A DNA stretch of 64,000 nucleotides from Lewinellaceae bacterium (GTDB lineage: Bacteria > Bacteroidota > Bacteroidia > Chitinophagales > Saprospiraceae): positions 1,932,001 to 1,996,000 of the forward strand of contig JACJYR010000001.1 of NCBI GenBank assembly GCA_020636005.1, given 5' to 3'. Positions 24,581 through 35,030 of the stretch are shown piece by piece. A model generated the notes under the pieces. It did not search any database. It was not told the origin of the DNA and saw only the letters and a list, made by a program, of their open reading frames with translations. Within the stretch, counting starts at the first letter, position 1. Every line of letters begins with the position of its first letter. Made by a program: the position numbers and the translations under genes.

Positions 24581-27500
24581 TTACAAGGTGAAGCGTATCG
24601 TCACACCACTTCGGATGTTCGTCGTAGGGAAACCCTGCGAGGTTTTCGGCACGTTGCGGCGGTAGTCGAAGAACAGGCGGATGGACAGTTGCTTGTTCAA
24701 CTGGTAGGTGGCCTGCGGCAAAATACTCAGGGTACGGTTGCCCCGGCTGGGCTCTTCCAGGTCGGTCTCCAGTTCGTGGATGGTCGTGATGTCGTCCCGC
24801 AGGGAAAAGTCGAAGGTGATATCCAGGTCGCCGGCATTGTTTTGCCCTGCCCGTGCGCCGGGTCGGTTGGTCGAGGGCGGGGCGTCCTTTTTGGGCTTGG
24901 CCTTCTTTTTCTTCTTGGGGGCCAAAAAGGCGAACTTCACCTCCTTGAGCTTGTAGCCGGCCCCGATGGTCAGTTCGGTCCCCTTGGTCTCGTGGAGGCG
25001 GCTGGCTATCATTTCCAGGCGCAGGGTCCTGCTCGTTTTATACTCCGCTTTCAGCGAAATGTCGTTCTTCAGGCGCATATCGGCCCCAATCAGCGGACTG
25101 AAAGATTCCTGGATGACCAAGTCCGGCACTTCCACCCGGGTGTAATAATCCAGGGTAGATTGGTTGCGGTTGGAGGTCGGTGCCTCGAAACTGTACTGCA
25201 GGTTCGTGTTGAAGGAGTTGACGGTCAGGGTACCTTTGTAGCCGTGGTTGATGGTGAAACTCTGGAAAATATCGCTGAGCGGTTTCAGTTTCGACAAGTT
25301 GTAGGTGAGCCGCCAATTGGGCCTCGGTATGGATTTGATCACGATATCGTTGATGTAATTGTCGCTGATTTTTATCGTGTTGGGATCCTGTCCTGTGTAG
25401 GCAGCAATGAAGGCTGGGATGACCACATTCTGCTGAGAACGACCATAGCCTTGGGGGTAGCCTTGTGCAGCCTGTATCGGATCCTCGTGAGTGCCCGTTC
25501 CGAGCCGCCTGGCAATGATCACCCGGTTGCCACTGAATTCGTTGAACAGCCCGGTCAGGTCATCATTGAACAAGGTGTTGATGGCCATGTAGGACATGGT
25601 GTAGGAGCCGAACTGTTTGGGGATCAAGTGCTTCCACTCCTCCTGGAAGCGTTCTTCTTCTGTATTGAAGATGGTGTCCCGCCGGAAAAACTCGCTGTGG
25701 TTTTCCGTCTTGTTGCGGTTGCCCTCTATGTCGATCCGCAGGTCGGGGAGCGGCTCCACGGTCACTTTGAGATCCAGCGTTTGGGAGTAATTTTGGGTAA
25801 CAGGCTGGTTGAGCAGTTGGTCCCCGGTTATCCAGGTCCAGTTCGAGTAGAGCCAGTCTTTGCTGGTGTAATAATCCTGCTGCTTGATATTGGGTTGCCA
25901 GCCTGCAATGAAGTCCCAGCCTGGCGAATCAAAGTTGTTCATGCCCAGTATCTCGCTGTCGTTCAAATAGCCCGGTACTACGGTGGAGTAATCCTCCTGG
26001 TAGGTAGCCCTTGCCTTTCGGATGGCCATCAGGGGCCGTATAAGCGCCCGTGTCAATTTGCCGGGTTCGCCATCCCCTTTCTTTTTATCTTTTGCATCCT
26101 TTTTGTCCTTGTCCGCTCCGGCATCCGGTGCGCTATCCTTCGAGTCTTTTCCACCTCTTCCGCTACGGTCGTTCGGGTTGTTGCCCCGCTGGTTGCCCCC
26201 CCTGTCCGGCCGGGGCTTGGAGTTGATTTTTTTCAAAAAACCAGAATAGTTGTACAGCTTTTCAAAATCCAAGTCGCCGTTGATCTGGCGGCTCTGGCCA
26301 TTGCGGATGATGTTGCCCAGGCGCTGTGCGCTGGGGGAGAGGCTGGCGGCATCCCAGGCATAGTTGGCCCGGTAGCTTGCCTTCAGGTTCACCCAATCCA
26401 GAAAGGGGAAGTTCTTGAGCGGTACGGTATAGGTCAGGTTCATGGAGTGCTGGTAGCCCTTTGGCCTGCCGAACCGCTTGATGTTGCTCCAGATAGAGTC
26501 CCGACGGGTTTGATTAACATCGGCAACATACCACGGATCGTTAGAATCCCTTTTAGAACGTTCAGCCAATTTCGTTTCATCCGGCTCGTCAATCACGGAA
26601 CGGTTGTCGGCGTTGAACTGGAATTTAAGATTCCTGGCAATATCCCATTGCAGGTCGTAGTTTCGGTTCCACAGGAATTGTTTGTTGTAATAAGTAGTAT
26701 AAATTGGATCTAACCCATCGGTAAAACGGTAACTCGTGGTGTTGAAACGCCGGTCGAGATCGGTGCTGAAACTGAACGAGTTGGGCAGGGGGTTCAGGTT
26801 TAGTTCCTTGATAAATTTCAGGTACTTGTCGTTCTTGATGACCTTTTTAAAAGGCTCAATGTATTTCACCTGCCGGGTGTAGGTGTAGTCAAGCGCCCCC
26901 CTTCGCCGGGTGACCCTGTCGCTTTCAATGACGGGATCCCTTCGGTTGGTTTCATCAAAAGCATAAGTAAGGCTGAAATTGGAAATATCCCATGGCATGG
27001 GCTTGGCCTGTGTGTTGGTGCGCTCTTTCCTGACGTTGGTGAAATTGTAGCTTTTGATAGTGGTGACGTACTGGGCATTCCGCTTGATGGAGTCCCGTTG
27101 GGAGGAGGAGAGGTCGTTGTCGTTCAGCTTGTCCTTCAGCTCGATGTCCAGATCGTAGGGATCGAACTGGGGGGTACGGGTTTCGTTGGAATACTGGAAG
27201 TAGAAGGGGATGCGCAGTCCCAGTTTTTCCGGCAGGAACTTATCCAACTGCACGTTGGTCGCAATGTCGTACTGGGTGATGCTTTCCCGCTGCCGTTCTG
27301 CCAGTTGCTGGTCGAGCGCCCCATAGCCAATGCTGGTTGCTTTGGTAGAGAGCGACAAACCCGCCAGGTCGGCTATCTGCATGTCCAACCGGGCCGTGCC
27401 GGCCACCCCGCCGCGCTCGTCGAGCCCGAATACCCGGAGTTCGTTCACCCAGATTTCAATGCTTTTTTCACGCCCAGTGCAATCCTCATTGTCCAAAGGA

Positions 27501-30500
27501 TTGCGCACACCGATCATGATCGACTTAACCAACCCCAGGTTGGGGTTGCCCCGGATGCGCAGCTTGGCATTGGGGTTGTTCGGGTCGGTGTAGCCACCTT
27601 CTGGCCACACATCGCCAATGGCCCCGCCGCCGTTGGGGCTGTTCCGGTCAATTTTCATTTGCTTCAGCAAGTCGAAATCAATGCTGATCTCGTTTTCTTT
27701 GGGCCAGACCACCCGCTGGAAGCGGTCGTCGTTGAACGGGATGCCAGAGTTTTCGTCTGATATTTTCAACGGGAGCTCGTATTCGTAAAAGTTGTTCTTA
27801 AAGTCGCTCCCAATCCGGATGAACACTGACATGTCGTTGTCCTTCACGTCTTCCAGGCCGGCGCCGCCGCAATCTGCCCGCTCGGCATGGACGAACATTT
27901 TCATTTTACTGAACACCCGCATATCCAGGTTGAGGTTTTTGAAAATACCTTTGGAGTCCCCATCCTGCAGGTCGCACACCCTCAAAGAGAGTGCTTGCTC
28001 GTTTTGGAGGGCGTTCAGGTTGACGCCCAGGGCCTGCTCGCGGCTGATGCCCGGAGGCAGGACATAGTTGAAAGGGGTCCGTTGGCTGTTCTCCTCAATG
28101 TTCACAGCGTTTACATCGAAAGCTGTATTTTGGACAGAGGCTGCAATGCAGGTGTTGTTTTCTTCAATATCCTGCGAATAGCGCCGCCATTGGTTCCGCA
28201 CCAGTTCCAGGGTGGCGAAGCGGAAGTTGATCGGTTTTTCAAAATCCTTGAAGTACATCCGCATAAAACGGATGGAGCGGAAGTCACGGATGCCGCCGAC
28301 TTTTTTGAAGTTGGGGTCACCGTCCAGCAGGTTCAAGGGTACCCGGAAACGGTACCAGACCCGCTGCCCATTGTTCACTGGCAGCACGTCGGTGATGAAG
28401 GGGTTGTCGGCAATGCCGTTCGTACCGTCGAACTGGATGGGGATTTTATATTGAAAATAGCTTTCCGTTTCGTTCAGGGTCCGGTCGCCATCGAGGTCCT
28501 CCGCATCGGGCACCTGGGTAGAAGAAGTGACGAACTGGGAGTTGTTGTTCTCCGGTGTATTGCCCTCCGTGCCGTAAAACCGGCTGTACCGCTCAAGGAC
28601 AGTGGTGCCGTCGGGGTAGTCCCTGTAATGTTTGAAGTTGTCGTTGGAAGGGTCGTTTATGATGGCTTGGCGGGTGGCAGGATCCTGGATGTTTTGCACG
28701 GAAGTCAGGTAGTCTGCATAATTGGTTTGCTCCAGCGAGTCGGGGAGGCCGTCCAGGCCCACATCCTGTGCCCGGCGGTTTTCGGGATCCACGTCGAAGG
28801 CGTTGGTGATTTGCTGCCCGAGGGGCACCCGCCCCCATACGGTATTGGTCGCACGGCGGCCCTGGGTGTTTGGCCCGGGCAGGCCGTTTTCAAAAAATTT
28901 CCTGGAGTCTGGTAAAATGTCTTCCGAGATATTGCCAAATTCCATGTAAATATTGCCGTCCATTGCCCCGTTTGAAGCATCGGGGTTGCCGCTCCCGTCG
29001 CCGGAGGGGTTGAGATAGGGACTGAGCATCCAAAATTCGACGAACTCGATGTTGGCAGATTGGAAGTCGTTGGTATTCATGGAGCGCATGATGCCGCCCC
29101 ACCGTTTCCCAGATTCATTGAGCGATCCGGTCAACTCGTTCAGGCCGGCGGAATATTGCGTCCCCCCAACGGGGTCGAAGTTGTAAGGCCCCCGTTGGGT
29201 CGGGTCGTATTGGATGTCAAAAATGGGTACCCGGTTGTCCGTAAATTGCTGGGTAGGGGTATAGTTGGGGAAAATTTCCGTTTGGCTGATGCTGATGGTA
29301 TAGGGGTTGTTGTCCCCGCCGTTGAAGGTTGGGTCTATTCGGTACCAACTCAGCCTCCCCCTGTTGACGCCCGGCAAAGTGCCGCCCCCGTTTGCTTCCG
29401 GGAACATGGGGTTGTTGTTCTCATCATCGTTGCGCGGCACGCTGGCTATCACCCAGCCATTGGAGCCGATGTAGGGGGTGCGCAGGTCGAGCGACGACAC
29501 GCTGCCTTCGAAGTCGTCAATGTAAATGACACCACCCTTGTCGCTGTCCTCGTCCGAGTTTTCGTTGATGGCACGGGCGTGGCCGGGTTTCAGGGCCGCC
29601 GTCTCGGCGGAGAAGGTGATGTTGGAAGGTGCTTTGGTGGAATAGAGCGGCAGCTTGTCCACCAGTTTGGTCAGCCAGGGGGCTTCGTTGCTGTAGTTCA
29701 GGTCGAGGCCGAAAATCTGGTTGTTGATGGGGTCGTCGCCGATGTTTACTTTTTGGGTGAACGGCCGTTCGAACAGGTGGAGGTAGGTACCGCCAATGGT
29801 CAGGTGCTTGTTCACTGTGTAATCCGCCCGAAGGCCCAGCATGGTTTTGGTCTGGAAACCAAAGAGGGTGTTGTCTTCAAAACCAACCTTGATCGGTACA
29901 CCGGCATTCAGGATGGCATCGTTCAATATGCGCACCCGGCCAATGTTGTAGTCCACCTCGTAGTCCCGCCCCTCCACCAGCAGTTGCCCACCTGCGGAAA
30001 CGGTGACAGAGCCAGGTGGGATATTGAAAGCGCCCAATGAAATCTCGGAAGACACACTTGATTTGTAACTGCCTTCTATGGTGAAACGGTTCTGCTCGGC
30101 ATCCTCCCTCGCATTGAACAATGTTTTGGAATAAAGCTGCGGAAAGCCAAACTTGATCTTGTCGGCAGGGTTATCCATCGTATCGGTAAGGCCCCTGCCA
30201 AAGGGTTCCAATTTTGGGAATATAATGCGGCCGTTGCGGGTATTAATGGTCACACCCTCTACGAAGTCGAAAACACCATCGGGCTGAGGGTCATTTTGTA
30301 CATTGAGCCTGTCGAGGTTGAACACCCTCAACAAAGGTTGGCCGGCCAGGTTGGTCACAGGCAGGAAGCGCTTCTTGGCCTCGCCCGGGTCATCGTAAAA
30401 TATGTCGAGCTTGAAATCTTCCCTCGCCACATTATAGGCTCCGATGTTGTAAATGTTTTTCATCATCAGATCCCAGGTTGGAAGATCCACGGGCTGAATG

Positions 30501-32104
30501 GTTGCTTTCAGCATTTTTACAAAAAGGACGTTTTGCGTAATGGTGTCGGTGTTTTGCGGCACGTCTTCGGCCAATTGGCCCACTTGATAGACCGAATCGC
30601 CATAAGAATATTCAAACGCCACGCCGACCACCTGGTCTGGCTGAATGTTCACGTTGAGCGAAATGTAGCCGAGGTTCGGGTGATAGGTAAATTCTGTGGG
30701 CGACAACTGGCGGGCGGTCACCTTCTCGAAATCACGGCCCTGCTGCAAATTGAAGGGGGGTGTTTTAAGCGTGTTCACCACCCTGTCCACTTCCCGTGTC
30801 CTGGGTTCGTCTAATATCATGTCATAAATGGCGTTGCCATAGTTATCGGGCAGGAGTTCATTGTCGAGGTCACGGAATTCCCTCGGATGTACTTTTAATT
30901 CCAAGGTCTGGTTGGTGAAGCTGTCGGTTTCGCCGAGGTCGGCGATGGCCACGATGTCCCGGATGTTTTCGGTAGAATAACGTGGATCGGTTACCCAGAC
31001 TTGTATTTTTTCGATGGTGAAAAGGGTCTTGATTTGAGGCAGTTCCGATAGCGCTTCCTCGAAGTTGTTGCGGTTGTAGTGGGTCAGGAAGAAGTGGCGG
31101 TTTTCGTCGTATTCGTCGGCGTTCACCACGAAATCCTGGAACTGGCTGCCGCCCTGGAGGGTGATTTCCTCCCGTTCCGATTTCTGCTGCGATGCTACCC
31201 CGGTGAGGCGCAGGCGGCCCCACTGGGTTTCCATTTTTATCCCGAACAGGCTCTGGCTGCCCTGGATGAGGGTACCCCGCAGGGGCAGGCTCACATTGCC
31301 TGCCTCGATTTTTTTGATGATGTCGTCTTCCCCGAAGGCGTCCGTGTTGTAGTCCAGCTTCATGGTGTTGTCGAAGTCGAAGGTCGCCTGGGTATTGTAG
31401 TTGGTGGAGAGGCGGAGCTTTTTACCGATGGAGCCTTCCACGTTCATCTGGATGGCCATGTCGAAGTCGAAGCCGCCCTGGCGCTGCTGCCTTTCCGTGA
31501 AACTGGGGTTTTGCACTTTGGAATAATCCACGCCAAAGGTCAGGTCAATGTTGCCCTGGGGTTTAATGTCCACTTCGGTGCCGCCGAAGAGGCGATCCAG
31601 CATTTTGTTCTTGACATCCACCTTGGCGATGGGGTCGGGCCGACCGGTACTGCCGAGGCCGCTGCCGAGGCCGGAAAGTTGGTCGAAATATTCCTTTTCC
31701 TGCTGCTTGGCCCGGTACTCCATGTACTCATCGAAAGTCATGTAAGTAGGAGGGCGGAAGTAGTCGTCCCCGATGCGTTCGGTGATGATGTACTGCCCGG
31801 TTTCCGGATCGTATTCCACGTTTTGCTCCACGGAAGCGGGATCTTTCAAATCGAAAGGATTGGGGGAGGGGTTGTTCAGAAAATCCCCTTGCCGGTCGTT
31901 CAGCGGGATGGTGTCCTGGGTGGTTTGAACGAAAGCCAAAGGAGGTACCACAGCGCTTGCTGCAAGGTCTGAAACGCCCGTGGCAAGCACATACTCAGGC
32001 GCAAAGGGGTTTTCGGGAAAATTGGTGCCCGCCCGCAGTTCAAGGTTCCAGGCCACCAGTCCGAACACAATCGCATAGCCAGTTAGTAAAAATCTCTTCT
32101 TCAT
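24581..32104 (-). CDS. sprA: SprA, type IX secretion translocon
   Basis: A 2507-residue outer-membrane barrel that exports type IX cargo. The length and texture match SprA: N-terminal region with DDYFRPPTYMTFDEYMEYRAKQQ, repeats of N-x-x-F-D/N and long strands, YFKDFEKPINFRFATLELVRNQWRRY, and the C-terminal Phe-rich strand RSGVTIRFTL. A signal peptide follows ATG 32104; the in-frame TTG at 32119 is less likely. Two type IX sorting-domain proteins, at 51016 and 55652, could be its cargo. A nested inverted repeat precedes the gene. A Lys/Gly/Asp-rich linker (about 2040-2085) is an unusual low-complexity insert. Confidence 0.93.
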   Translation of the reverse strand: MKKRFLLTGYAIVFGLVAWNLELRAGTNFPENPFAPEYVLATGVSDLAASAVVPPLAFVQTTQDTIPLNDRQGDFLNNPSPNPFDLKDPASVEQNVEYDPETGQYIITERIGDDYFRPPTYMTFDEYMEYRAKQQEKEYFDQLSGLGSGLGSTGRPDPIAKVDVKNKMLDRLFGGTEVDIKPQGNIDLTFGVDYSKVQNPSFTERQQRQGGFDFDMAIQMNVEGSIGKKLRLSTNYNTQATFDFDNTMKLDYNTDAFGEDDIIKKIEAGNVSLPLRGTLIQGSQSLFGIKMETQWGRLRLTGVASQQKSEREEITLQGGSQFQDFVVNADEYDENRHFFLTHYNRNNFEEALSELPQIKTLFTIEKIQVWVTDPRYSTENIRDIVAIADLGETDSFTNQTLELKVHPREFRDLDNELLPDNYGNAIYDMILDEPRTREVDRVVNTLKTPPFNLQQGRDFEKVTARQLSPTEFTYHPNLGYISLNVNIQPDQVVGVAFEYSYGDSVYQVGQLAEDVPQNTDTITQNVLFVKMLKATIQPVDLPTWDLMMKNIYNIGAYNVAREDFKLDIFYDDPGEAKKRFLPVTNLAGQPLLRVFNLDRLNVQNDPQPDGVFDFVEGVTINTRNGRIIFPKLEPFGRGLTDTMDNPADKIKFGFPQLYSKTLFNAREDAEQNRFTIEGSYKSSVSSEISLGAFNIPPGSVTVSAGGQLLVEGRDYEVDYNIGRVRILNDAILNAGVPIKVGFEDNTLFGFQTKTMLGLRADYTVNKHLTIGGTYLHLFERPFTQKVNIGDDPINNQIFGLDLNYSNEAPWLTKLVDKLPLYSTKAPSNITFSAETAALKPGHARAINENSDEDSDKGGVIYIDDFEGSVSSLDLRTPYIGSNGWVIASVPRNDDENNNPMFPEANGGGTLPGVNRGRLSWYRIDPTFNGGDNNPYTISISQTEIFPNYTPTQQFTDNRVPIFDIQYDPTQRGPYNFDPVGGTQYSAGLNELTGSLNESGKRWGGIMRSMNTNDFQSANIEFVEFWMLSPYLNPSGDGSGNPDASNGAMDGNIYMEFGNISEDILPDSRKFFENGLPGPNTQGRRATNTVWGRVPLGQQITNAFDVDPENRRAQDVGLDGLPDSLEQTNYADYLTSVQNIQDPATRQAIINDPSNDNFKHYRDYPDGTTVLERYSRFYGTEGNTPENNNSQFVTSSTQVPDAEDLDGDRTLNETESYFQYKIPIQFDGTNGIADNPFITDVLPVNNGQRVWYRFRVPLNLLDGDPNFKKVGGIRDFRSIRFMRMYFKDFEKPINFRFATLELVRNQWRRYSQDIEENNTCIAASVQNTAFDVNAVNIEENSQRTPFNYVLPPGISREQALGVNLNALQNEQALSLRVCDLQDGDSKGIFKNLNLDMRVFSKMKMFVHAERADCGGAGLEDVKDNDMSVFIRIGSDFKNNFYEYELPLKISDENSGIPFNDDRFQRVVWPKENEISIDFDLLKQMKIDRNSPNGGGAIGDVWPEGGYTDPNNPNAKLRIRGNPNLGLVKSIMIGVRNPLDNEDCTGREKSIEIWVNELRVFGLDERGGVAGTARLDMQIADLAGLSLSTKATSIGYGALDQQLAERQRESITQYDIATNVQLDKFLPEKLGLRIPFYFQYSNETRTPQFDPYDLDIELKDKLNDNDLSSSQRDSIKRNAQYVTTIKSYNFTNVRKERTNTQAKPMPWDISNFSLTYAFDETNRRDPVIESDRVTRRRGALDYTYTRQVKYIEPFKKVIKNDKYLKFIKELNLNPLPNSFSFSTDLDRRFNTTSYRFTDGLDPIYTTYYNKQFLWNRNYDLQWDIARNLKFQFNADNRSVIDEPDETKLAERSKRDSNDPWYVADVNQTRRDSIWSNIKRFGRPKGYQHSMNLTYTVPLKNFPFLDWVNLKASYRANYAWDAASLSPSAQRLGNIIRNGQSRQINGDLDFEKLYNYSGFLKKINSKPRPDRGGNQRGNNPNDRSGRGGKDSKDSAPDAGADKDKKDAKDKKKGDGEPGKLTRALIRPLMAIRKARATYQEDYSTVVPGYLNDSEILGMNNFDSPGWDFIAGWQPNIKQQDYYTSKDWLYSNWTWITGDQLLNQPVTQNYSQTLDLKVTVEPLPDLRIDIEGNRNKTENHSEFFRRDTIFNTEEERFQEEWKHLIPKQFGSYTMSYMAINTLFNDDLTGLFNEFSGNRVIIARRLGTGTHEDPIQAAQGYPQGYGRSQQNVVIPAFIAAYTGQDPNTIKISDNYINDIVIKSIPRPNWRLTYNLSKLKPLSDIFQSFTINHGYKGTLTVNSFNTNLQYSFEAPTSNRNQSTLDYYTRVEVPDLVIQESFSPLIGADMRLKNDISLKAEYKTSRTLRLEMIASRLHETKGTELTIGAGYKLKEVKFAFLAPKKKKKAKPKKDAPPSTNRPGARAGQNNAGDLDITFDFSLRDDITTIHELETDLEEPSRGNRTLSILPQATYQLNKQLSIRLFFDYRRNVPKTSQGFPTTNIRSGVTIRFTL

Positions 32105-32138
32105 ATGATGATTAGACAAAAAGAATACTTCAAAGCCT

Positions 32139-32232
32139 GGCCGGTATTTTTTGAAACCTGAAATTTAGCCGCTACGTCTTGGTTTTCAGAATAATATAAA
32201 TTTCAGCTATTCCTGGTATCAAAATACCGGCC
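32139..32232. repeat. nested long inverted repeat upstream of sprA
   Basis: Outer arms GGCCGGTATTTT... (32139-32158) and GGTATCAAAATACCGGCC (32215-32232). Inside, perfect arms CTGAAATTTA (32158-32167) and TAAATTTCAG (32197-32206). It begins 35 bases before the sprA ATG and could form a leader structure or be a small mobile repeat. The rest of the 32105-32631 gap has no gene that I can support. Confidence 0.6.
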
Positions 32233-32631
32233 CTTGTCTTCCTTATTTCAGTTGCTTGGTCTGGGTTGTGTCAAAAGATTATTCAAAAAAAGACTGATCC
32301 AAATCATGAAAATAAAGGAAAAGGGAAAAGGCAGGGCCATCGGGCCACCCCCGGCAGAGATGTGGGTTTTACGAAAAGGTAATGGAATAGTTGGCTAGTG
32401 CAGAAGTTTTATCAAATTCAATTCGTAAAAAAAGTCCATAATCCTCTGTTTTTTCCATGAGGCATAATTCAATCTTCAGTCAGTCCATGCCTTTTTTCAG
32501 CTTTTCAGTGATGTCAAAACGCCCATCGCCAACGAGATTTTTCAGCCTGCAAGAATTTAACAGTCTTTTGAAATCGAGGAACGATGACTTCGGGACAGGT
32601 GATGAGTTGTAAACACCTCATCGCTTCTTGT

Positions 32632-33222
32632 TCAGTTTAACTGTTTCAGCGACAGCCGTATCAACTCTTCCACGCTGCCGATGCCGGGGTTTTCCTGCAG
32701 CACTTTGTTCAGGGCCTTTTGCGCCTGGATTTTGTTCACCTGCAATGACAACAGGGCAGATAACGCTTCCTGCCGCATCGTATTGTCCGCCGGGGAGGCC
32801 GGAATGGTCGTATCGCCCCCCGATTTTATCATTTTGCTCTTCAGGTCGAGGATGATCTGCTTGGCCGTCTTGTTCCCTATACCTTTCACCTTGCGCAGCG
32901 CAGCTTCGTTCTCGCCGATGATGGCGGCCCGTATCTCGTCGGGGTTCATGGTTGACAGGATGACCTGCGCCGTAGATGGCCCGACCCCGGATACAGAAAT
33001 CAGGTGAACGAACAATGTACGTTCTTCGTCTTCGGCAAAACCATACAGCGTGTGGGCATCTTCCTTGACGTGGTAAAAGGTCAGAATCTTGATATGCTCC
33101 AACTTCTCCACCCTGGCATAGGTGTGCAGGCTGATGTTGATATGGTAGCCAATGCCGCCCGCCTCCACGACGATGTAGGTGGGGGTTTTAAATGCAATCG
33201 TGCCTTTGATGTAGGTGATCAC
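32632..33222 (-). CDS. ruvA: Holliday junction branch-migration protein RuvA (GTG start)
   Basis: RuvA binds four-way junctions and loads RuvB. The frame opens upstream, but the first RuvA residues VITYIKGTIAFKTPTYIVVEAGGIGYHINIS are preceded by a GTG at 33222, which gives 196 residues, the normal length. N-terminal OB domain (about 1-62), helix-hairpin-helix region (LISVSGVGPSTAQVIL, VKGIGNKTAKQIILDLK, about 70-140) and the C-terminal RuvB-binding domain (ALLSLQVNKIQAQKALNKVL). The GTG is unusual, and no strong ribosome site precedes it. The pre-GTG part of the frame translates as unrelated residues. Confidence 0.92.
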   Translation of the reverse strand: MITYIKGTIAFKTPTYIVVEAGGIGYHINISLHTYARVEKLEHIKILTFYHVKEDAHTLYGFAEDEERTLFVHLISVSGVGPSTAQVILSTMNPDEIRAAIIGENEAALRKVKGIGNKTAKQIILDLKSKMIKSGGDTTIPASPADNTMRQEALSALLSLQVNKIQAQKALNKVLQENPGIGSVEELIRLSLKQLN

Positions 33223-33878
33223 CTTATTACATGTGAGATGGTGAGAGGTGAGGCTGCGAACCGTACCCTCTTGATTATTGCCAATTGAAACCGGGCGGCG
33301 AAGGTAAGGATTTTGAAAATGGTGAAGGTAGCATTGGAAGGCGAAGCTGCCTGCCTGGCTCAAAACCAAGCGGTGTAATACCATTCAAGTTGTCCCTGAT
33401 GGGAAATTGTTTTGAAACCTAAATGCCGGTTTTAAAGAAGAACTTTTAAAGAGAGGGGAGCCTGAAGGTTTTTTCCGGTGGTAGGTTTTAAAACAGTTCA
33501 TAAAAGATAATTCTGCGCACCTGCTATTTTTTCAGACCCTGCTTTCTTTACGCTGGTAGAGCGGGTGCTGTGAGCTATACCTTGCCGTTTTTCTGAAACT
33601 TATGCAACCTTAGAAAAGGCTCTTTCGCTAAACCCCTCAATATTGACCGTCTATTTTGGCTGTGGATATTTGCCAAAATCCGGTGCTTCATCGCATCCTG
33701 TTTTTTTCTCCAATTGGTCTTTTCGAATGGCCCCCACCCTGTTCCCTCACCTGAAAATTGCTGGTTTGACACAAATTTTAAAACCTCTGCGACAAATTTG
33801 ATAGCGGCAGGTTCTGCCGCCGGCCACCTTTGCATTGTGCATTTTTTCAACTATTTCAAATAAAAAAAAATCATTGCC
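33223..33878. other. gap upstream of ruvA and the dihaem cytochrome
   Basis: About 650 bases without a gene that I support. It holds a perfect palindrome GCGGCAG-GTT-CTGCCGC (33804-33820), 59 bases before the cytochrome ATG, which could be an operator or stem. The minus-strand frame at 33575-33850 has no convincing start or motif. Confidence 0.4.
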
Positions 33879-34829
33879 ATGAAGAAGTTTATTAAAATCG
33901 CAGGTGTCGGCCTGACCATTCTCGCATTGGTGATCGCTGGTGTACTTACATGGGTCAATTTAAGCAGCCTTCCCACTTATCCTGTTCAGGCGATTGATAT
34001 CCAAGTCCCCAAAGATAGCCTCTCCATTGCCAAAGGGCGGAAGATAGCAGAGACTGTTTGTGCCTATTGCCACCGCAGTGAAAACGGTGTGCTCGATGGC
34101 CGCATGTTTACCAAACCCGACAGCGACTTCGGCGAGATTTGGGCCGGCAACCTGACCCACCACGCCAATGGCCTTAATCGTTACTCGGATGGCGAACTGG
34201 CCTACCTCCTCCGCACAGGCATCAAGCGGGACGGGAAATTCCTGGGCCCATTCATGCTCTTCCCGACCATGTCGGACAAGGATCTCGGATCGCTGATTGC
34301 CTACCTGCGGTCCGATGCACCTTCCTTGCAAGCTTCCGAAGCCGTGCACACAACCAATTATTCCCTGCTGGCCAAAGCACTGATGAAGTTTGGCGCCTTG
34401 AAACCCATGACCTATGAAGGGAAGGCCGTTGAAGCCCCGTCCAACACCAATAAAGTTGCTTACGGGCGCTATTTGGCTACTTCGAACTACATGTGCTACG
34501 AATGTCATTCCGGCAGTTTTGAAACCAACGACGTGCTGGTGCCAGAAAATTCGGTGCGGTACTTTGGAGGGGGCAGTCCTGTGGATGATATGGACTTTAA
34601 CATCATTACTTCTCCCAACCTGACCCCGCACCCGGAACATGGCATTGGCCAGTGGACGTATGAACAATTTAAAATGGCCGTCACGAGCGGCATCCGCCCC
34701 GATGGCAGGGCACTCAGCACCGCTATGCCCCGATTTGCCTTGCTGGACGATGCCGAGCTGGATGCGATATGGGCCTACCTGAAAACGGTGCCGCCGCTCG
34801 GGCCTGTAACCGCCAAGGCAGAAAACTAG
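33879..34829 (+). CDS. dihaem c-type cytochrome, membrane anchored
   Basis: A 316-residue cytochrome with an N-terminal membrane segment (IAGVGLTILALVIAGVLTWV) and two haem sites: CAYCH (C61, C64, H65) and CYECH (C206, C209, H210). Each half is a c-type domain with a distal Met region (GPFMLFPTMSDKDLGSLIAYL, and a second with ALSTAMPRFALLDDAELDAIWAYL). Likely periplasmic electron transfer, perhaps to a terminal oxidase or a dehydrogenase. It stands alone, with a terminator 43 bases after the stop. The upstream palindrome at 33804 may regulate it. Confidence 0.85.
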   Translation: MKKFIKIAGVGLTILALVIAGVLTWVNLSSLPTYPVQAIDIQVPKDSLSIAKGRKIAETVCAYCHRSENGVLDGRMFTKPDSDFGEIWAGNLTHHANGLNRYSDGELAYLLRTGIKRDGKFLGPFMLFPTMSDKDLGSLIAYLRSDAPSLQASEAVHTTNYSLLAKALMKFGALKPMTYEGKAVEAPSNTNKVAYGRYLATSNYMCYECHSGSFETNDVLVPENSVRYFGGGSPVDDMDFNIITSPNLTPHPEHGIGQWTYEQFKMAVTSGIRPDGRALSTAMPRFALLDDAELDAIWAYLKTVPPLGPVTAKAEN

Positions 34830-34871
34830 CCAGCTTATTTTAACCAGAAACAATTGATCCGCAGCGAGTAT

Positions 34872-34916
34872 CAAAAGTGGCTGTCTGCACCAATCGGGCA
34901 GCCACTTTTGTTTTAT
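34872..34916 (+). terminator. intrinsic terminator of the dihaem cytochrome gene
   Basis: Stem CAAAAGTGGCTG and CAGCCACTTTTG (12 bp), loop of about 15, then TTTTAT, 43 bases after the stop. Confidence 0.85.
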
Positions 34917-34997
34917 AGAACGAATGAACTTAAATGCGGCCGGAAGACTGCGTTGTTGACAAGGGACGAACCCAATGGGCCAGCTTTTATTTCCTGT

Positions 34998-35030
34998 TTA
35001 GGATCGAAGGAAAAATAATCCCGATTTCAT
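34998..35030. repeat. left part of an IS-split two-hairpin repeat
   Basis: TTAGGATCGAAGGAAAAATAATCCCGATTTCAT; the same end, reversed, occurs at 48912-48942. It abuts the left end of the insertion sequence, and the rest of the repeat is at 36727-36814. The gap 34830-34997 holds the cytochrome terminator and no gene. Confidence 0.65.

Noticed and set aside
24488..26713. Plus-strand frame of 741 codons within the sprA region
   Set aside because: Opposite to sprA, with valine/glycine-rich content typical of an antisense shadow; the sense strand is a clear SprA.
32598..32619. GATGAGGTGT-ACAACTCATC stem after ruvA as terminator
   Set aside because: No T-run follows on the minus strand, so terminator function is not supported.
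33575..33850. Minus-strand 91-codon frame in the ruvA-cytochrome gap
   Set aside because: No start context, no motif and overlaps a probable regulatory region of the cytochrome gene.
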